The notes under the pieces are model-generated. The model did not search any database. It saw only the letters and a list, made by a program, of their open reading frames with translations, and was not told the DNA's origin. The translations under genes were made by a program, and so were the position numbers. A stretch of 64,000 nt of DNA from Terriglobales bacterium (GTDB taxonomy: Bacteria; Acidobacteriota; Terriglobia; Terriglobales; Acidobacteriaceae), in assembly GCA_015654835.1 (NCBI GenBank), contig JAATGG010000264.1, positions 31,003-95,002 of the forward strand. Reading direction: 5' to 3'. Positions 1 to 8,258 of the stretch are shown piece by piece; the stretch's first letter is position 1, and each line of letters starts with the position of its first letter.

Positions 1-101
1 ATGGGAGATAAGTCAAGAAGTTGCGCATTTTCCGTCCTAATGCACACCTTTCAGTCCCAAATCCGGCGATACTCTAAACTTGAGTTGGAGGTCTCCTGAC
101 C

Positions 102-626
102 ATGATCCGCAGCTATCAGGGGCGAATGCCCCAGATCCCGTCCAGTTGCTACGTGGACCTTTCCGCCCAGCTTATTGGGGACGTATCCCTGGGCGATCAC
201 GCCTCCGTATGGATGAATGCCGTGTTGCGCGGAGACGTAAACTCCATCCGCGTCGGGGCAAACTCCAACGTCCAGGACTGCGCCGTACTCCACGGGCAAC
301 GCCATCTTTATCCCGTCGTGATCGGCGACTGGGTCACCATCGGCCATAACGCGACCGTCCACGGCTGCGTAGTGGAAGACGCCGTGCTAATCGGCATGGG
401 CTCCAGAATCCTCAACGATTGCCGCATCGGCGAAGGATCGATCATCGCGGCGGGCGCCGTCGTTCCCGAACACACCGTCGTCCCGCCTCGTACCCTATGG
501 GCAGGCGTGCCCGCCAAGATGCGCCGCGAGCTGGGAGATGCCGACAGGGCGCTCATCCTCCAATATGCGCAGAATTATCTGGACTACACCGAGATTTATC
601 TGAAAGAGTCCCAAATTAGCCAGTGA
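102..626 (+). CDS. gamma-carbonic anhydrase family hexapeptide-repeat protein
   Basis: A 174-aa left-handed beta-helix protein of the YrdA/PaaY/gamma-carbonic anhydrase type. The sequence shows repeated hexapeptide turns across residues 15-135 and the family signature NVQDCAVLHG followed by IGHNATVHGC. These give the expected zinc ligands His64, His82 and His87. Members are cytoplasmic trimers that hydrate CO2 or hydrolyse small thioesters; which applies here cannot be read from sequence. The start is supported by a GGAGG Shine-Dalgarno about 11 nt upstream of ATG 102. An ATG on the same strand at 80 lies in another frame and is a shadow. It stands alone with no obvious operon partner. Confidence 0.9.
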   Translation: MIRSYQGRMPQIPSSCYVDLSAQLIGDVSLGDHASVWMNAVLRGDVNSIRVGANSNVQDCAVLHGQRHLYPVVIGDWVTIGHNATVHGCVVEDAVLIGMGSRILNDCRIGEGSIIAAGAVVPEHTVVPPRTLWAGVPAKMRRELGDADRALILQYAQNYLDYTEIYLKESQISQ

Positions 627-1006
627 TTTCCGGACTATTCCGCGCCTGGGACTCCTCAGCGCGGAAACACGGTCGAACACGGGTAAACCAGGGAAAATCC
701 AGAGAAACACTCAAGAAATAAGTCTCTGAATCCCCGGCTCTGTTTGTCCCTAGATAAAAATTCCGAGGCTAAACTCTCTGCCTGCCATAGGTTAAATTGA
801 ATGGTATGTCTCAGTAGTGAATCGATTTTGCAGAGAAAAGCAAGAAAATCGGCATGTCGTGTTTACCATGTGAAACTTTGTCCCATATGAATAATGCAGA
901 CGGCAACTTCTGGCCCTTTAAAAATAAAGCGCAGAAGACAGCGGGTTGGCACAGGCTGTTTTGAAACCAGCGTGTGCTCCCCCGCCGTAGCCCCGCATCT
1001 GCAGTT
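627..1006. other. intergenic region with no gene seen
   Basis: This 380-base gap separates the carbonic anhydrase from the convergent aldo/keto reductase. I see no convincing start with a ribosome binding site and no strong terminator hairpin. The only reading frames here are short and compositionally unlike the neighbouring proteins. Confidence 0.5.
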
Positions 1007-2032
1007 CTAAACCGGCAACGGATTGCGCTCGGTAAATTGGCGTTGATGCCAATAGGGATAGATGGGCGTTTGCGCGCTAGCCTCATCGAGTCTGGCTACC
1101 TGCTCCGGGGTCAGGTTCCAACCCGTGGCGGCCAAGTTCTGCCGTAATTGCTCCTCGTTGCGCGCCCCGATGATGATCGAAGAAACCGTCGGCCTCTGCA
1201 ACAGCCAGTTCAGCGCAAGCTGCGGAACCGACTTGCCCGTCTCGATGGCCATTGCATCCAGGGCATCCACGACCGTGTAGAGATATTCGTGCGGAACCTG
1301 GGGGCCGTACTCAGCGGTCTTATGCAGGCGGCTCACCTCCGGCAGCGGCTGGCCGCGCCGAATCTTGCCCGTGAGGCGCCCCCACCCCAAGGGACTCCAA
1401 ACCAGCGCGCCGACCTTCTGGTCGAGGCCGAGCGGCATCAGTTCCCACTCATATTCCCGCCCAACGAGGGAGTAGTAGACTTGGTGAGCCACGTAGCGCG
1501 CCCAGCCGTAGCGTTCCGATACCGCAAGCGACTTGGCCAGATGCCAACCGGAAAAGTTGGAGCACGCGATGTACCGGACCTTGCCCTCGCGCACGAACGT
1601 GTTCAGCGTATCGAGAACTTCTTCCAGCGGGGTCAACGCGTCGAACCCGTGAAGATGGTAAATATCGACGTAGTCGGTGCCCAGCCGGCGCAGGCTGCCT
1701 TCCAGGGCATTGCGCAGATGAAAGCGCGAGGAGCCCACGTCGTTGGGGCCGCTGCCGAAACGAAAAGTCGTCTTGGTGGAGATCAGGGCGCGGTCGCGTT
1801 TGCCTTCCAGGGCCTTGCCCAATACCTCTTCGGAGCCGCCCTCGGAGTAGACATCGGCCGTATCGAACAGGTTGACACCGGCCTCGAAGCAAATATCGAT
1901 CAGGCGGCGCGCCTCGGCGACGTCGGTCTCGCCCCAGGCTTTAAAAAATTCATTGCCACCGCCAAACGTGCCGGTGCCAAAACTAAGAGCGGGAACTTTG
2001 AGGCCTGAGCCTCCAAGAAGACGGTATTCCAT
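1007..2032 (-). CDS. aldo/keto reductase
   Basis: A 341-aa NADPH-dependent oxidoreductase with a TIM-barrel AKR fold. The catalytic tetrad is visible as Asp57 and Tyr62 in FDTADVYSEG, Lys87 in STKTTF, and a His in YVDIYHLHGF, most likely His128. The NADP-binding segment IIIGARNEEQLRQNL lies near the C-terminus. Such enzymes reduce aldehydes and ketones or act on sugars; the substrate is not predictable. The start ATG at 2032 has AGCAGG a few bases upstream. It is transcribed away from the HicBA locus and appears monocistronic. Confidence 0.9.
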   Translation of the reverse strand: MEYRLLGGSGLKVPALSFGTGTFGGGNEFFKAWGETDVAEARRLIDICFEAGVNLFDTADVYSEGGSEEVLGKALEGKRDRALISTKTTFRFGSGPNDVGSSRFHLRNALEGSLRRLGTDYVDIYHLHGFDALTPLEEVLDTLNTFVREGKVRYIACSNFSGWHLAKSLAVSERYGWARYVAHQVYYSLVGREYEWELMPLGLDQKVGALVWSPLGWGRLTGKIRRGQPLPEVSRLHKTAEYGPQVPHEYLYTVVDALDAMAIETGKSVPQLALNWLLQRPTVSSIIIGARNEEQLRQNLAATGWNLTPEQVARLDEASAQTPIYPYWHQRQFTERNPLPV

Positions 2033-2095
2033 GCCTGCTTGGATGCGACAGTCCGAGCGAGGATGCAGAGGAAAAGTAATGCACCCATAGGCGAT

Positions 2096-2317
2096 TCAAA
2101 GAAGATCCAGGAACTGGTCTACTTCCAACCCGGCTATTTTGATGAGGCTCCTCAAAGTCCCAGGAGCTAGTTCGGAATGTTGGGGAACGGTAAGATTGGC
2201 GGGGACACCTTGCTTGGTGAGTACCAGATGGCTGCCGACTTGTCCTCGATGCTGCCACCCGGCCTTTTGAAACGCCTTTGCGGCAGCCTTGCCCGAGATG
2301 TTCGCCAGCTTCCCCAT
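2096..2317 (-). CDS. hicA: HicA-family mRNA interferase toxin
   Basis: A 73-aa protein with a HicA/YcfA double-stranded RNA-binding-like fold. The hallmark GSHLVL contains the single catalytic histidine (residue 30), preceded by KAGWQHRGQ and followed by the PQHSELAPGTLRSLIK helix. HicA toxins cleave mRNA when not bound by HicB. Here it lies downstream of hicB, separated by 94 bases. That is the reverse of the common hicA-first order and unusually widely spaced. No strong Shine-Dalgarno precedes ATG 2317, so translation may be weak. Confidence 0.85.
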   Translation of the reverse strand: MGKLANISGKAAAKAFQKAGWQHRGQVGSHLVLTKQGVPANLTVPQHSELAPGTLRSLIKIAGLEVDQFLDLL

Positions 2318-2365
2318 GCGTTTACCCCACGCTTTTAATCTTGCACAAGTTCAGGTGCAGTGTGC

Positions 2366-2398
2366 GTGGAAAACCAGGGCGGGAATGTGGAAAACCAG
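2366..2398. repeat. two 12-bp direct repeats between hicB and hicA
   Basis: GTGGAAAACCAG occurs at 2366-2377 and again at 2387-2398, a 21-bp period, which is two helical turns. The pair fills the gap between the antitoxin and toxin genes. Spacing and position suggest a protein-binding site within the operon; this is inference. Confidence 0.55.
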
Positions 2399-2411
2399 TA
2401 TCTGGCTACGG

Positions 2412-2621
2412 TTATACCGCGACAACGAGAGAAGCCTGATCGTCCGGCAATGCTTCTGCGGCCTTCTGATCTTCCGCCCAAAGCCAGGCGGTGATGGCCT
2501 CTTTGATATTGATCAATGCTTCCTGTTCTGTCTTTCCCTGCGAAAAACACCCGGGCAATGCCGGGCATTCGGCCACGATCCAGCCGTCTTCCTCGGGTTT
2601 CAGAACTACATGGAACATCAT
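2412..2621 (-). CDS. hicB: HicB-family antitoxin, short form
   Basis: A 69-aa HicB protein with the partial RNase H-like fold: a GWIVAECPALPGCFSQG core followed by the TEQEALINIKEAI helix. HicB binds and blocks the HicA active site. This is the short form: it ends after the core domain and has no visible ribbon-helix-helix or HTH tail, so it may not bind DNA itself. The chosen start, ATG 2621, has AGGAG 7 nt upstream. A TTG three bases earlier could extend it by one residue. It is the first gene of the pair with hicA. Confidence 0.85.
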   Translation of the reverse strand: MMFHVVLKPEEDGWIVAECPALPGCFSQGKTEQEALINIKEAITAWLWAEDQKAAEALPDDQASLVVAV

Positions 2622-2684
2622 CAAAGAACTCCTGAATTGCCTTCGCCGAACAGCGTGTACTCCAACACTTATACCCTAATCAAC

Positions 2685-2703
2685 CCGTATGTACATACAG
2701 TTT
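2685..2703. repeat. 19-bp direct repeat with palindromic core, copy 1
   Basis: CCGTATGTACATACAGTTT, containing the palindrome GTATGTACATAC. An identical copy lies at 2855-2873. The two copies bracket the double-hairpin repeat at 2752-2813. Confidence 0.8.
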
Positions 2704-2751
2704 CAGACTAATGAAAACCCATTGTTTTGCGAAGAAGTGTCCGTCTGTTGA

Positions 2752-2813
2752 AGGGTACGGGCTTTAGCCCGTACATAAGTCCAGCAGAATGAACGGGGCT
2801 TTAGCCCCTGAGG
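2752..2813. repeat. dispersed double-hairpin repeat, copy 1
   Basis: A 62-bp element with two hairpins sharing a GGGCTTTAGCCC core: GTACGGGCT/AGCCCGTAC with loop TT, and GGGGCT/AGCCCC. A second copy at 38561-38622 matches at 60 of 62 positions, so it is a dispersed repeat rather than a local terminator. It sits in the intergenic space upstream of hisS. Confidence 0.85.
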
Positions 2814-2854
2814 AACCGCTTTCCTCTCCCTTGAGGTTTATCGGCAATCTGCGA

Positions 2855-2873
2855 CCGTATGTACATACAGTTT
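2855..2873. repeat. 19-bp direct repeat with palindromic core, copy 2
   Basis: Identical to 2685-2703. It lies 66 bases upstream of the hisS start, so the palindrome GTATGTACATAC could also be an operator for hisS-aspS. Confidence 0.8.
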
Positions 2874-2938
2874 GGCCAATTCGTCTACAGCCATTGTCCT
2901 GCAACATAACTGCAGTGCCCATTTAGACTGGATAGGTT

Positions 2939-4243
2939 ATGACCACCCTGAAAGCTGTTCGCGGCACGCGCGACCTGTTGCCGCCCGAAACCGCGTTGTG
3001 GAACCGCATCGAGACCGTCGCCCGCTCCGTCTTTGCCCGTTACAACTTCGGCGAGATTCGTACCCCTGTTTTTGAAGACACGGCGCTATTTGCCCGCGGC
3101 GTCGGCGAAGAAACCGACATCGTCTCGAAAGAGATGTACACCTGGGAAGATCGTGCGCGGGCGCAGTCGGAAAAACCCCAGTCGCTGACCCTGCGGCCTG
3201 AGAACACGGCCGGGGTGGTGCGCGCCTACATCGAGCACAATCTCGGCCAGACCGGCGAGTTACAGAAGCTCTATTACATCGGCCCGCAGTTCCGCCGCGA
3301 GCGTCCGCAAAAGGGCCGCTACCGGCAGTTCTCGCAGATTGGCGCCGAGGTCATCGGTCCCGCTTCCGCAGGCAGCGAGTCGCCCCTGCGCGATGCCGAA
3401 GTGCTTGAAATGCTGGCCACCCTGCTCGACGAACTGGGCATCACCGGCTGGACCTTGCACATCAATTCCGTCGGCTCGGCTGCCGACCGCGTCCGTTACA
3501 ACGAAACGTTGCGCGAGGCTCTGGTTCCTTTGGCTCCGAAAATGTGTGTGGATTGCCAGCGGCGCGCGGTCACCAATCCCCTGCGTGTGCTGGACTGCAA
3601 AGTGCCGGAAGATCAGCCCATCATCGACACGCTGCCCCGGATTGCCGATTCGCTCGACGAAGCCTCCCTGGCCCACTTTGCCGCCGTCACCGCGGCCCTC
3701 GATGCAGCCGGCGTGCCCTATACGCGCAATCATCGCCTCGTGCGCGGGCTCGACTACTACACCCGCACCACGTTTGAATTCACCCACGGCGGTCTCGGCG
3801 CGCAAAATGCGCTGCTCGGCGGTGGACGTTACGACGGACTCAGCGAAGCCATTGGCGGCCCCAAGGCGCCGGGCATCGGCTTTGCCATGGGCGAGGACCG
3901 CCTGGTGCTCACCCTGCAAGCGTTGGAAGCCGCAGCACCGCCGCGGGCCGACGCCTATGTCGCGCCACTCGGGGAGAGCTTGAACCCGGCCGCGCTGGCC
4001 CTGGCTCGCGAACTGCGTCGTGCCGGCTTGACGGTCGAATTGGGAGAAGGCGGTTTTCGCCTGAAAAAGTCCTTCGACGCCGCCGACAAGACCGCTCGCC
4101 GCATCGTCATTCTGGGCGAAGACGAGCTTCAATCCGGTATCCTGACCGTGAAGGATTTCGCCACCAGCACACAAACAAAGGTTCCTCGCGCCGAGCTGGC
4201 TGCGTTTCTCGCCGCACCCGCCGAGGGAAAAGGACACAAGTAG
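2939..4243 (+). CDS. hisS: histidyl-tRNA synthetase
   Basis: A 434-aa class II aminoacyl-tRNA synthetase that charges tRNA-His. The sequence shows the N-terminal GTRDLLPPE motif, class II motif 2 around TLRPENTAGVVR and QFRRERPQKGRYRQF, the histidine-specific signature GLDYYTRTTFEF, and motif 3 at GIGFAMGEDRLVL. A C-terminal anticodon-binding domain follows from about residue 340. Length is typical. The stop codon TAG overlaps the GTG start of aspS by one base, which points to translational coupling of the two synthetases. Confidence 0.97.
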   Translation: MTTLKAVRGTRDLLPPETALWNRIETVARSVFARYNFGEIRTPVFEDTALFARGVGEETDIVSKEMYTWEDRARAQSEKPQSLTLRPENTAGVVRAYIEHNLGQTGELQKLYYIGPQFRRERPQKGRYRQFSQIGAEVIGPASAGSESPLRDAEVLEMLATLLDELGITGWTLHINSVGSAADRVRYNETLREALVPLAPKMCVDCQRRAVTNPLRVLDCKVPEDQPIIDTLPRIADSLDEASLAHFAAVTAALDAAGVPYTRNHRLVRGLDYYTRTTFEFTHGGLGAQNALLGGGRYDGLSEAIGGPKAPGIGFAMGEDRLVLTLQALEAAAPPRADAYVAPLGESLNPAALALARELRRAGLTVELGEGGFRLKKSFDAADKTARRIVILGEDELQSGILTVKDFATSTQTKVPRAELAAFLAAPAEGKGHK

Positions 4244-6117
4244 TGCTCGACTTTTTAGGTAGCCTCGAACGGACGCATCTCTGCGGCGAACTACGCGCCG
4301 CCCACGCCGGCCAACAAGTCATCTTGATGGGCTGGGTCAATCGCCGCCGCGACCACGGCAACTTGATCTTCCTCGATCTGCGCGACCGCAGCGGCATCGC
4401 CCAGGTCGTGCTTGACAAGGAACTCACGCCGGACGGCCACGCCAAGGGCGAGCAGGTGCGGCCGGAGTATGTAGTCGCCGCCATCGGCAAGGTGCGCCTG
4501 CGCGGTGCCGACGCCATCAATCCCAAGATGGATACCGGCGAAATCGAGATCGAGGTCACCCAACTGCTGGTGCTGAACGACACCCGACTGGCCCCGTTTT
4601 CGCCGTCTGAAGAAGCCATCCAGAACGAAGAAGTCCGCCTCAAATACCGCTACATCGACCTGCGCCGGCCCGAGATGCAGCGCAACTTCTGGCTGCGCCA
4701 CCAGATCACGCTCGCCATCCGCCAGAGCCTTAGCGGGCAGGGTTTTCTTGAAATTGAGACTCCCATCCTGACCAAGTCCACCCCCGAGGGCGCGCGCGAT
4801 TTTCTGGTGCCCAGCCGTGTCCATCCCGGCGAGTTTTACGCGCTGCCCCAGTCGCCGCAGATTTTCAAACAGATCCTCATGATTTCCGGCTTCGACCGCT
4901 ACTTCCAGGTCGCGCGCTGCTTCCGCGACGAGGATTTGCGTGCCGACCGTCAGCTTGAGTTCACCCAGATCGATCTGGAAATGAGCTTTCCCCACCAGGA
5001 CACCGTGTTCGCAGTGGTCGAAAAGTTCATGGCGGCGGCCTTCGCGGCAGCAGGCGTCACCCTCCCCACGCCCTTTCCGCGCATCACCTACGACGACTCG
5101 CTGCGGCAGTTTGGCAGCGACAAGCCCGACCTCCGCCTGCCCGGCCTGACGGATGTGCGCCCCGCCTTTACCGATGCCGCCCTGGCGACGCTGCAGATCG
5201 ATCCCGCTCTGCCGGTGGTAGCCCTGCGCATTCCCCATGTCGGCGAGCTGAGCCGCAAGGAACGCGAAGACAATCATCCCCTCTTCGACCAGAAAAAAGG
5301 CGCCAAGTTTATCGACGACTTCAAGCGGCTCGCCAAAGGATTTCCCGAGGCCGCGGCCAAGGTGCGCGAGTTGGCCGGCGCTGCCGAAGGCGATTTTGTC
5401 ATCGTAGTGGCCGGCGATCCGGCTCATCCGGTAAAGGCCAGCGACACCAAGTTCCCCGGTCGCCTGTCCGAGCGTGAAATCAACGTCTACTCGGCCGCCG
5501 GCAACTTCCGTACCGAGCTAGCCAAAAAGTATGCCGACAAGCACGGAGCCTTCGGGGTCACCGAGAAGGTGGTTCGCGACGCCGACCCGCGCAGCGGCGC
5601 GATGGTCAACGGTGGGGCGGCCTTCAATCCCATCTGGATCGTCGATTTCCCCATGTTCGAGTACGATCTCGCAACCACCACCTGGATGCCGGCGCATCAC
5701 CCCTTCACCGCGCCGCACGAGGCCGATATGGCCAACCTGCTCACCGATCCGGCCTCCGTTCGTGCCAACTGCTACGACCTGGCCATGAACGGCCTTGAGC
5801 TGGGTTCCGGCTCCATCCGTATTCACCGCAAAGACGTGCAGCAACAGATTTTCCAGTCCCTCGGTATCAGCGACGAAGAGGCGCGCAAGCGGTTCGGATT
5901 CTTCCTCGACGCGCTGGAGTACGGCACCCCGCCTCATGGCGGCATCGCTCTCGGCCTGGACCGCATCGTGATGCTGCTGACCGGTGCCCCCAGCCTGCGC
6001 GAAGTGATCGCCTTCCCCAAGACCGCCAAGGCAATCGACCTCATGGCCGAAGCGCCCACCACGGTCACCGAGCAGCAGTTGAAAGAACTCCATATCCGCG
6101 TAGCGCTGAAGAGTTAG
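4243..6117 (+). CDS. aspS: aspartyl-tRNA synthetase
   Basis: A 624-aa bacterial-type class II synthetase. Order: N-terminal OB-fold anticodon-binding domain (about 15-105), catalytic core with QSPQIFKQIL and ARCFRDEDLR (motif 2), a bacterial GAD insertion domain (about 285-420), and motif 3 GIALGLDRIVML. It starts at GTG 4243, overlapping the hisS stop. His38 sits in the OB-fold segment RRRDHGNL, where bacterial enzymes that also charge tRNA-Asn tend to carry His. A relaxed Asp/Asn specificity is therefore possible, but this is inference. A strong terminator follows. Confidence 0.97.
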   Translation: MLDFLGSLERTHLCGELRAAHAGQQVILMGWVNRRRDHGNLIFLDLRDRSGIAQVVLDKELTPDGHAKGEQVRPEYVVAAIGKVRLRGADAINPKMDTGEIEIEVTQLLVLNDTRLAPFSPSEEAIQNEEVRLKYRYIDLRRPEMQRNFWLRHQITLAIRQSLSGQGFLEIETPILTKSTPEGARDFLVPSRVHPGEFYALPQSPQIFKQILMISGFDRYFQVARCFRDEDLRADRQLEFTQIDLEMSFPHQDTVFAVVEKFMAAAFAAAGVTLPTPFPRITYDDSLRQFGSDKPDLRLPGLTDVRPAFTDAALATLQIDPALPVVALRIPHVGELSRKEREDNHPLFDQKKGAKFIDDFKRLAKGFPEAAAKVRELAGAAEGDFVIVVAGDPAHPVKASDTKFPGRLSEREINVYSAAGNFRTELAKKYADKHGAFGVTEKVVRDADPRSGAMVNGGAAFNPIWIVDFPMFEYDLATTTWMPAHHPFTAPHEADMANLLTDPASVRANCYDLAMNGLELGSGSIRIHRKDVQQQIFQSLGISDEEARKRFGFFLDALEYGTPPHGGIALGLDRIVMLLTGAPSLREVIAFPKTAKAIDLMAEAPTTVTEQQLKELHIRVALKS

Positions 6118-6133
6118 CGCACCTTCGAAAACC

Positions 6134-6170
6134 AAAGGCCCCGCGTCTTCATCGAAGACGCGGGGCCTTT
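6134..6170 (+). terminator. intrinsic terminator after aspS
   Basis: A perfect 17-bp stem (6134-6150 with 6154-6170), three-base loop ATC, GC-rich centre and a flanking A-tract/T-tract. It can act on both strands and separates aspS from the convergent Uma2 gene. Confidence 0.85.
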
Positions 6171-6211
6171 CATTCTTCCGCCAGATGTAGCCTGATCTTT
6201 AGGTCCGGTCT

Positions 6212-6745
6212 TTATGCCCGGTCCAACTCCGCAAACAGTTCGCTCAATGTCACGCGGATCGGCGTCTCTGCCACCGTCAGTTCCCCAGTCTGAACCAGTT
6301 CGAGCCCCGCAGCCGTGTAGCGATAGGCCAAGCGCGGTTCCGGGTCGATAATCCAGATATTCGGAATGCCAAAGCGAAGATACTGGGCAGATTTCTCCTG
6401 AATGCTGCGCAGGGAATCTTCCGGCGAAAGAATCTCGATAGCGATCAGCGGGGGGCGGGTCAAATAGCGGTCAAACGACTCGCCTGCCCGCACGGCGAGC
6501 ACATCCGGAACACGAAAGCTCGTTGGCGCAACCTGGGTGCGAAGCTCAGGAAAAACCTCCACGCCCCACTCCTGCCGCTTCAACATGAAAAGAAACGTGA
6601 GATAGCGCTGAATGAGGGAGTGCTCTTTCTCGCCCAAATTGCGTTCCTCGATGCGTCCATCCACGAATTCGCGGTCGGGACTCCAACTGGCGGCAAGGTA
6701 CTCCCGCACGGTCCAGAGGCTTTCCGAGGTGGGCAGAGTCGCCAT
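6212..6745 (-). CDS. Uma2 family (DUF820) endonuclease-like protein
   Basis: A 177-aa protein with the Uma2/DUF820 restriction-endonuclease-like fold. Visible family marks are REFVDGRIEERNLGEKEHS near the N-terminus, RVPDVLAVR, and AIEILSPEDSLRSIQEK. The PD and E...K residues lie as in PD-(D/E)xK nucleases. FGIPNIWIIDPEPR follows. The family is very widespread in some cyanobacteria and acidobacteria and its biological role is mostly unknown. No partner gene is visible, and the start has no strong ribosome binding site. Confidence 0.85.
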   Translation of the reverse strand: MATLPTSESLWTVREYLAASWSPDREFVDGRIEERNLGEKEHSLIQRYLTFLFMLKRQEWGVEVFPELRTQVAPTSFRVPDVLAVRAGESFDRYLTRPPLIAIEILSPEDSLRSIQEKSAQYLRFGIPNIWIIDPEPRLAYRYTAAGLELVQTGELTVAETPIRVTLSELFAELDRA

Positions 6746-6804
6746 ATCGCTATTGTGGCTCCAAAAGCACAGCCAAGCCAGCGGAATCCGAGCGGGCGCT
6801 TAAC

Positions 6805-7128
6805 TTAGTCGGTCTGCGGAACGTCGTTCCCGCCGTCTTCTTCTTCGCCTTCGACTGAAATGCGCAAGCGGCGCAGAAAGTGGAGATCGTTCTGGGTGAA
6901 CGGACCCTCCTCTTCGCTTTCCTCGGATTCGGCACTCACGCCGTCCGGGCTCTTCGCATCCTTGGCTGCGACTTCGTTGAGGCCGATGGTGGCTTCAAGC
7001 ATCAGCAGCACGTCGAACCCATGCTTCCGGATGTCCTGAACAACGCCTGCAATTTGTTCGCTTTCAATAACCGACTCGTGGATCGCCTCCCCCAGTTGTT
7101 GAATGAGTTCACGCAGACGAGATGTCAC
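6805..7128 (-). CDS. hypothetical acidic protein
   Basis: A 107-aa protein that I do not recognise. It has an N-terminal amphipathic helical part (RELIQQLGEAIHESVIES, then VVQDIRKHGFDVLLMLEA), then an acidic linker rich in Ser and Glu (about 65-75), then a short helix with QNDLHFLRRLRIS and an acidic tail. No signal peptide or TM segment is visible. CGGAGG lies 10 nt upstream of ATG 7128, which supports it as a real gene. The arrangement suggests a small soluble protein-binding factor. Confidence 0.65.
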   Translation of the reverse strand: MTSRLRELIQQLGEAIHESVIESEQIAGVVQDIRKHGFDVLLMLEATIGLNEVAAKDAKSPDGVSAESEESEEEGPFTQNDLHFLRRLRISVEGEEEDGGNDVPQTD

Positions 7129-7285
7129 GGATACCTCCGGGAGCGGCGGCCAGCGCGAAGAGAGGCGCGGGGAGCGGCGTATGATTTTTCTACCTTACTT
7201 CGAGCACCGCCTGCGAGCAAATCGGAATCGGTCACAGGATGCGAAAAACTGCCACGACGGCACCGCTGCTACCATCATAGTCGAA

Positions 7286-7711
7286 ATGAGACCTCTGCTA
7301 ATCGGTCGTACCCTTGGCGTCGGCCTCCGCATCGCCGGGCGGATCGCGGGCCAGTGTGTGGATGCAGCCGGCACCCCCAGCTCAGCCAAAGCTCCTGCCG
7401 CCGGGGCACCCGTCGATCATGCTGCCCGCGGACGAGCCGCCGGCCATGCCACCGCCCGCACCACCAAAGGCGTCGTTCGCGGCTTGGGAGGCTTTTTGCG
7501 CCCCTTCGGCCGCGTCGGCGGCATCCTCTGGCTTGAAGTCACCGGCGTCTTCTTCTTCCTGTTCGTGATCGCCTTCGCACCTGCCCTCTGGCGCACCCGC
7601 GCCAGCTACGCCCACGGGCCAGACCACCATACCTTCTGGGTCTCCGCCGCTCTCACGGCAGTCTTTCTCTACCTCAGTGTCAGTTCGTTTTGGCGGGCAC
7701 GAAGAAAATAG
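7286..7711 (+). CDS. hypothetical two-TM membrane protein
   Basis: A 141-aa protein. Residues 1-75 are Ala/Gly/Arg rich and probably cytoplasmic. Two hydrophobic segments follow: LWLEVTGVFFFLFVIAFAP and HTFWVSAALTAVFLYLSVS. The tail is short and basic (FWRARRK). The open frame runs back to 7103, but ATG 7286 is the first start that gives normal composition; the upstream part looks non-coding. No family name can be given. It lies divergent from the acidic protein at 6805-7128. Confidence 0.6.
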   Translation: MRPLLIGRTLGVGLRIAGRIAGQCVDAAGTPSSAKAPAAGAPVDHAARGRAAGHATARTTKGVVRGLGGFLRPFGRVGGILWLEVTGVFFFLFVIAFAPALWRTRASYAHGPDHHTFWVSAALTAVFLYLSVSSFWRARRK

Positions 7712-7770
7712 GCTGCCAAGCCCCTGCCCTGAAAGAGCGCGGCTTGAGCCGGAAGAAAAAGCGGCCGTCC

Positions 7771-7956
7771 TTACTCTGAAGGCCCCTGCTGCAAGTGCTT
7801 GGTGGTGCTGCGGCTTAGCGCCCAGATCAGCACGCCGGTAATGACGATCCCGAGAATCACCCATGCGGAGCCGGCACCCACCCGGCTGCCTACATGAAAG
7901 CCTTCGGCTCCATGCCATCGCATCGACGCTGCTGCGTTCCCAAGTGTAGTCAACAT
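7771..7956 (-). CDS. small single-TM membrane protein
   Basis: A 61-aa protein with one clear transmembrane helix (SAWVILGIVITGVLIWALS, about 30-48) and a basic C-terminal end. GGAGG lies 8 bases upstream of ATG 7956. No family is recognised. A second small membrane protein lies just upstream on the same strand (8088-8258). Confidence 0.6.
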   Translation of the reverse strand: MLTTLGNAAASMRWHGAEGFHVGSRVGAGSAWVILGIVITGVLIWALSRSTTKHLQQGPSE

Positions 7957-8087
7957 AGGTTGCCTCCACTGGCCGGGCACTAGGGCCCCGGCACAATAGG
8001 GGTAAAGACCCGCCGTGGCCCCGGTAGTTGCGCAGAAAAATTCAAGCCGCAAGGCCGCGCCAGTCCTGCCCACATATCCACATATCC

Positions 8088-8258
8088 TTAGACCCGCGGC
8101 GTGGGCGGCTTGCGCGTCAACCGCCAGATCCCCATGGCAAAAGCCAGCACGGCCAGCCCGTACGCCATGAAAGCGCGCTGCCCGGTATGGAGAACCCACC
8201 CCTGATAGAGCGCAAAGGCTCCCATCGCCAACATGAGGATTCCGCGAAGCTGATTCAT
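8088..8258 (-). CDS. small two-TM membrane protein
   Basis: A 56-aa protein too short for most gene callers. It has two hydrophobic helices, RGILMLAMGAFALYQGW and FMAYGLAVLAFAMGIW, separated by a short polar turn, and a basic tail RLTRKPPTPRV. AAGGAA precedes ATG 8258 at a good distance. It lies 131 bases upstream of the single-TM gene at 7771-7956 on the same strand. Function unknown. Confidence 0.6.
   Translation of the reverse strand: MNQLRGILMLAMGAFALYQGWVLHTGQRAFMAYGLAVLAFAMGIWRLTRKPPTPRV

Noticed and set aside
1148..2008. Long plus-strand frame opposite the aldo/keto reductase
   Set aside because: It is the antisense shadow of a well-conserved gene with no ribosome binding site; similar shadows over aspS, hscA, the kinases and trmFO were also dropped.
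2752..2813. Terminator of hicB or a neighbouring gene
   Set aside because: There is no T-tract, and a nearly identical copy at 38561 lies in an unrelated context, so it is treated as a dispersed repeat.
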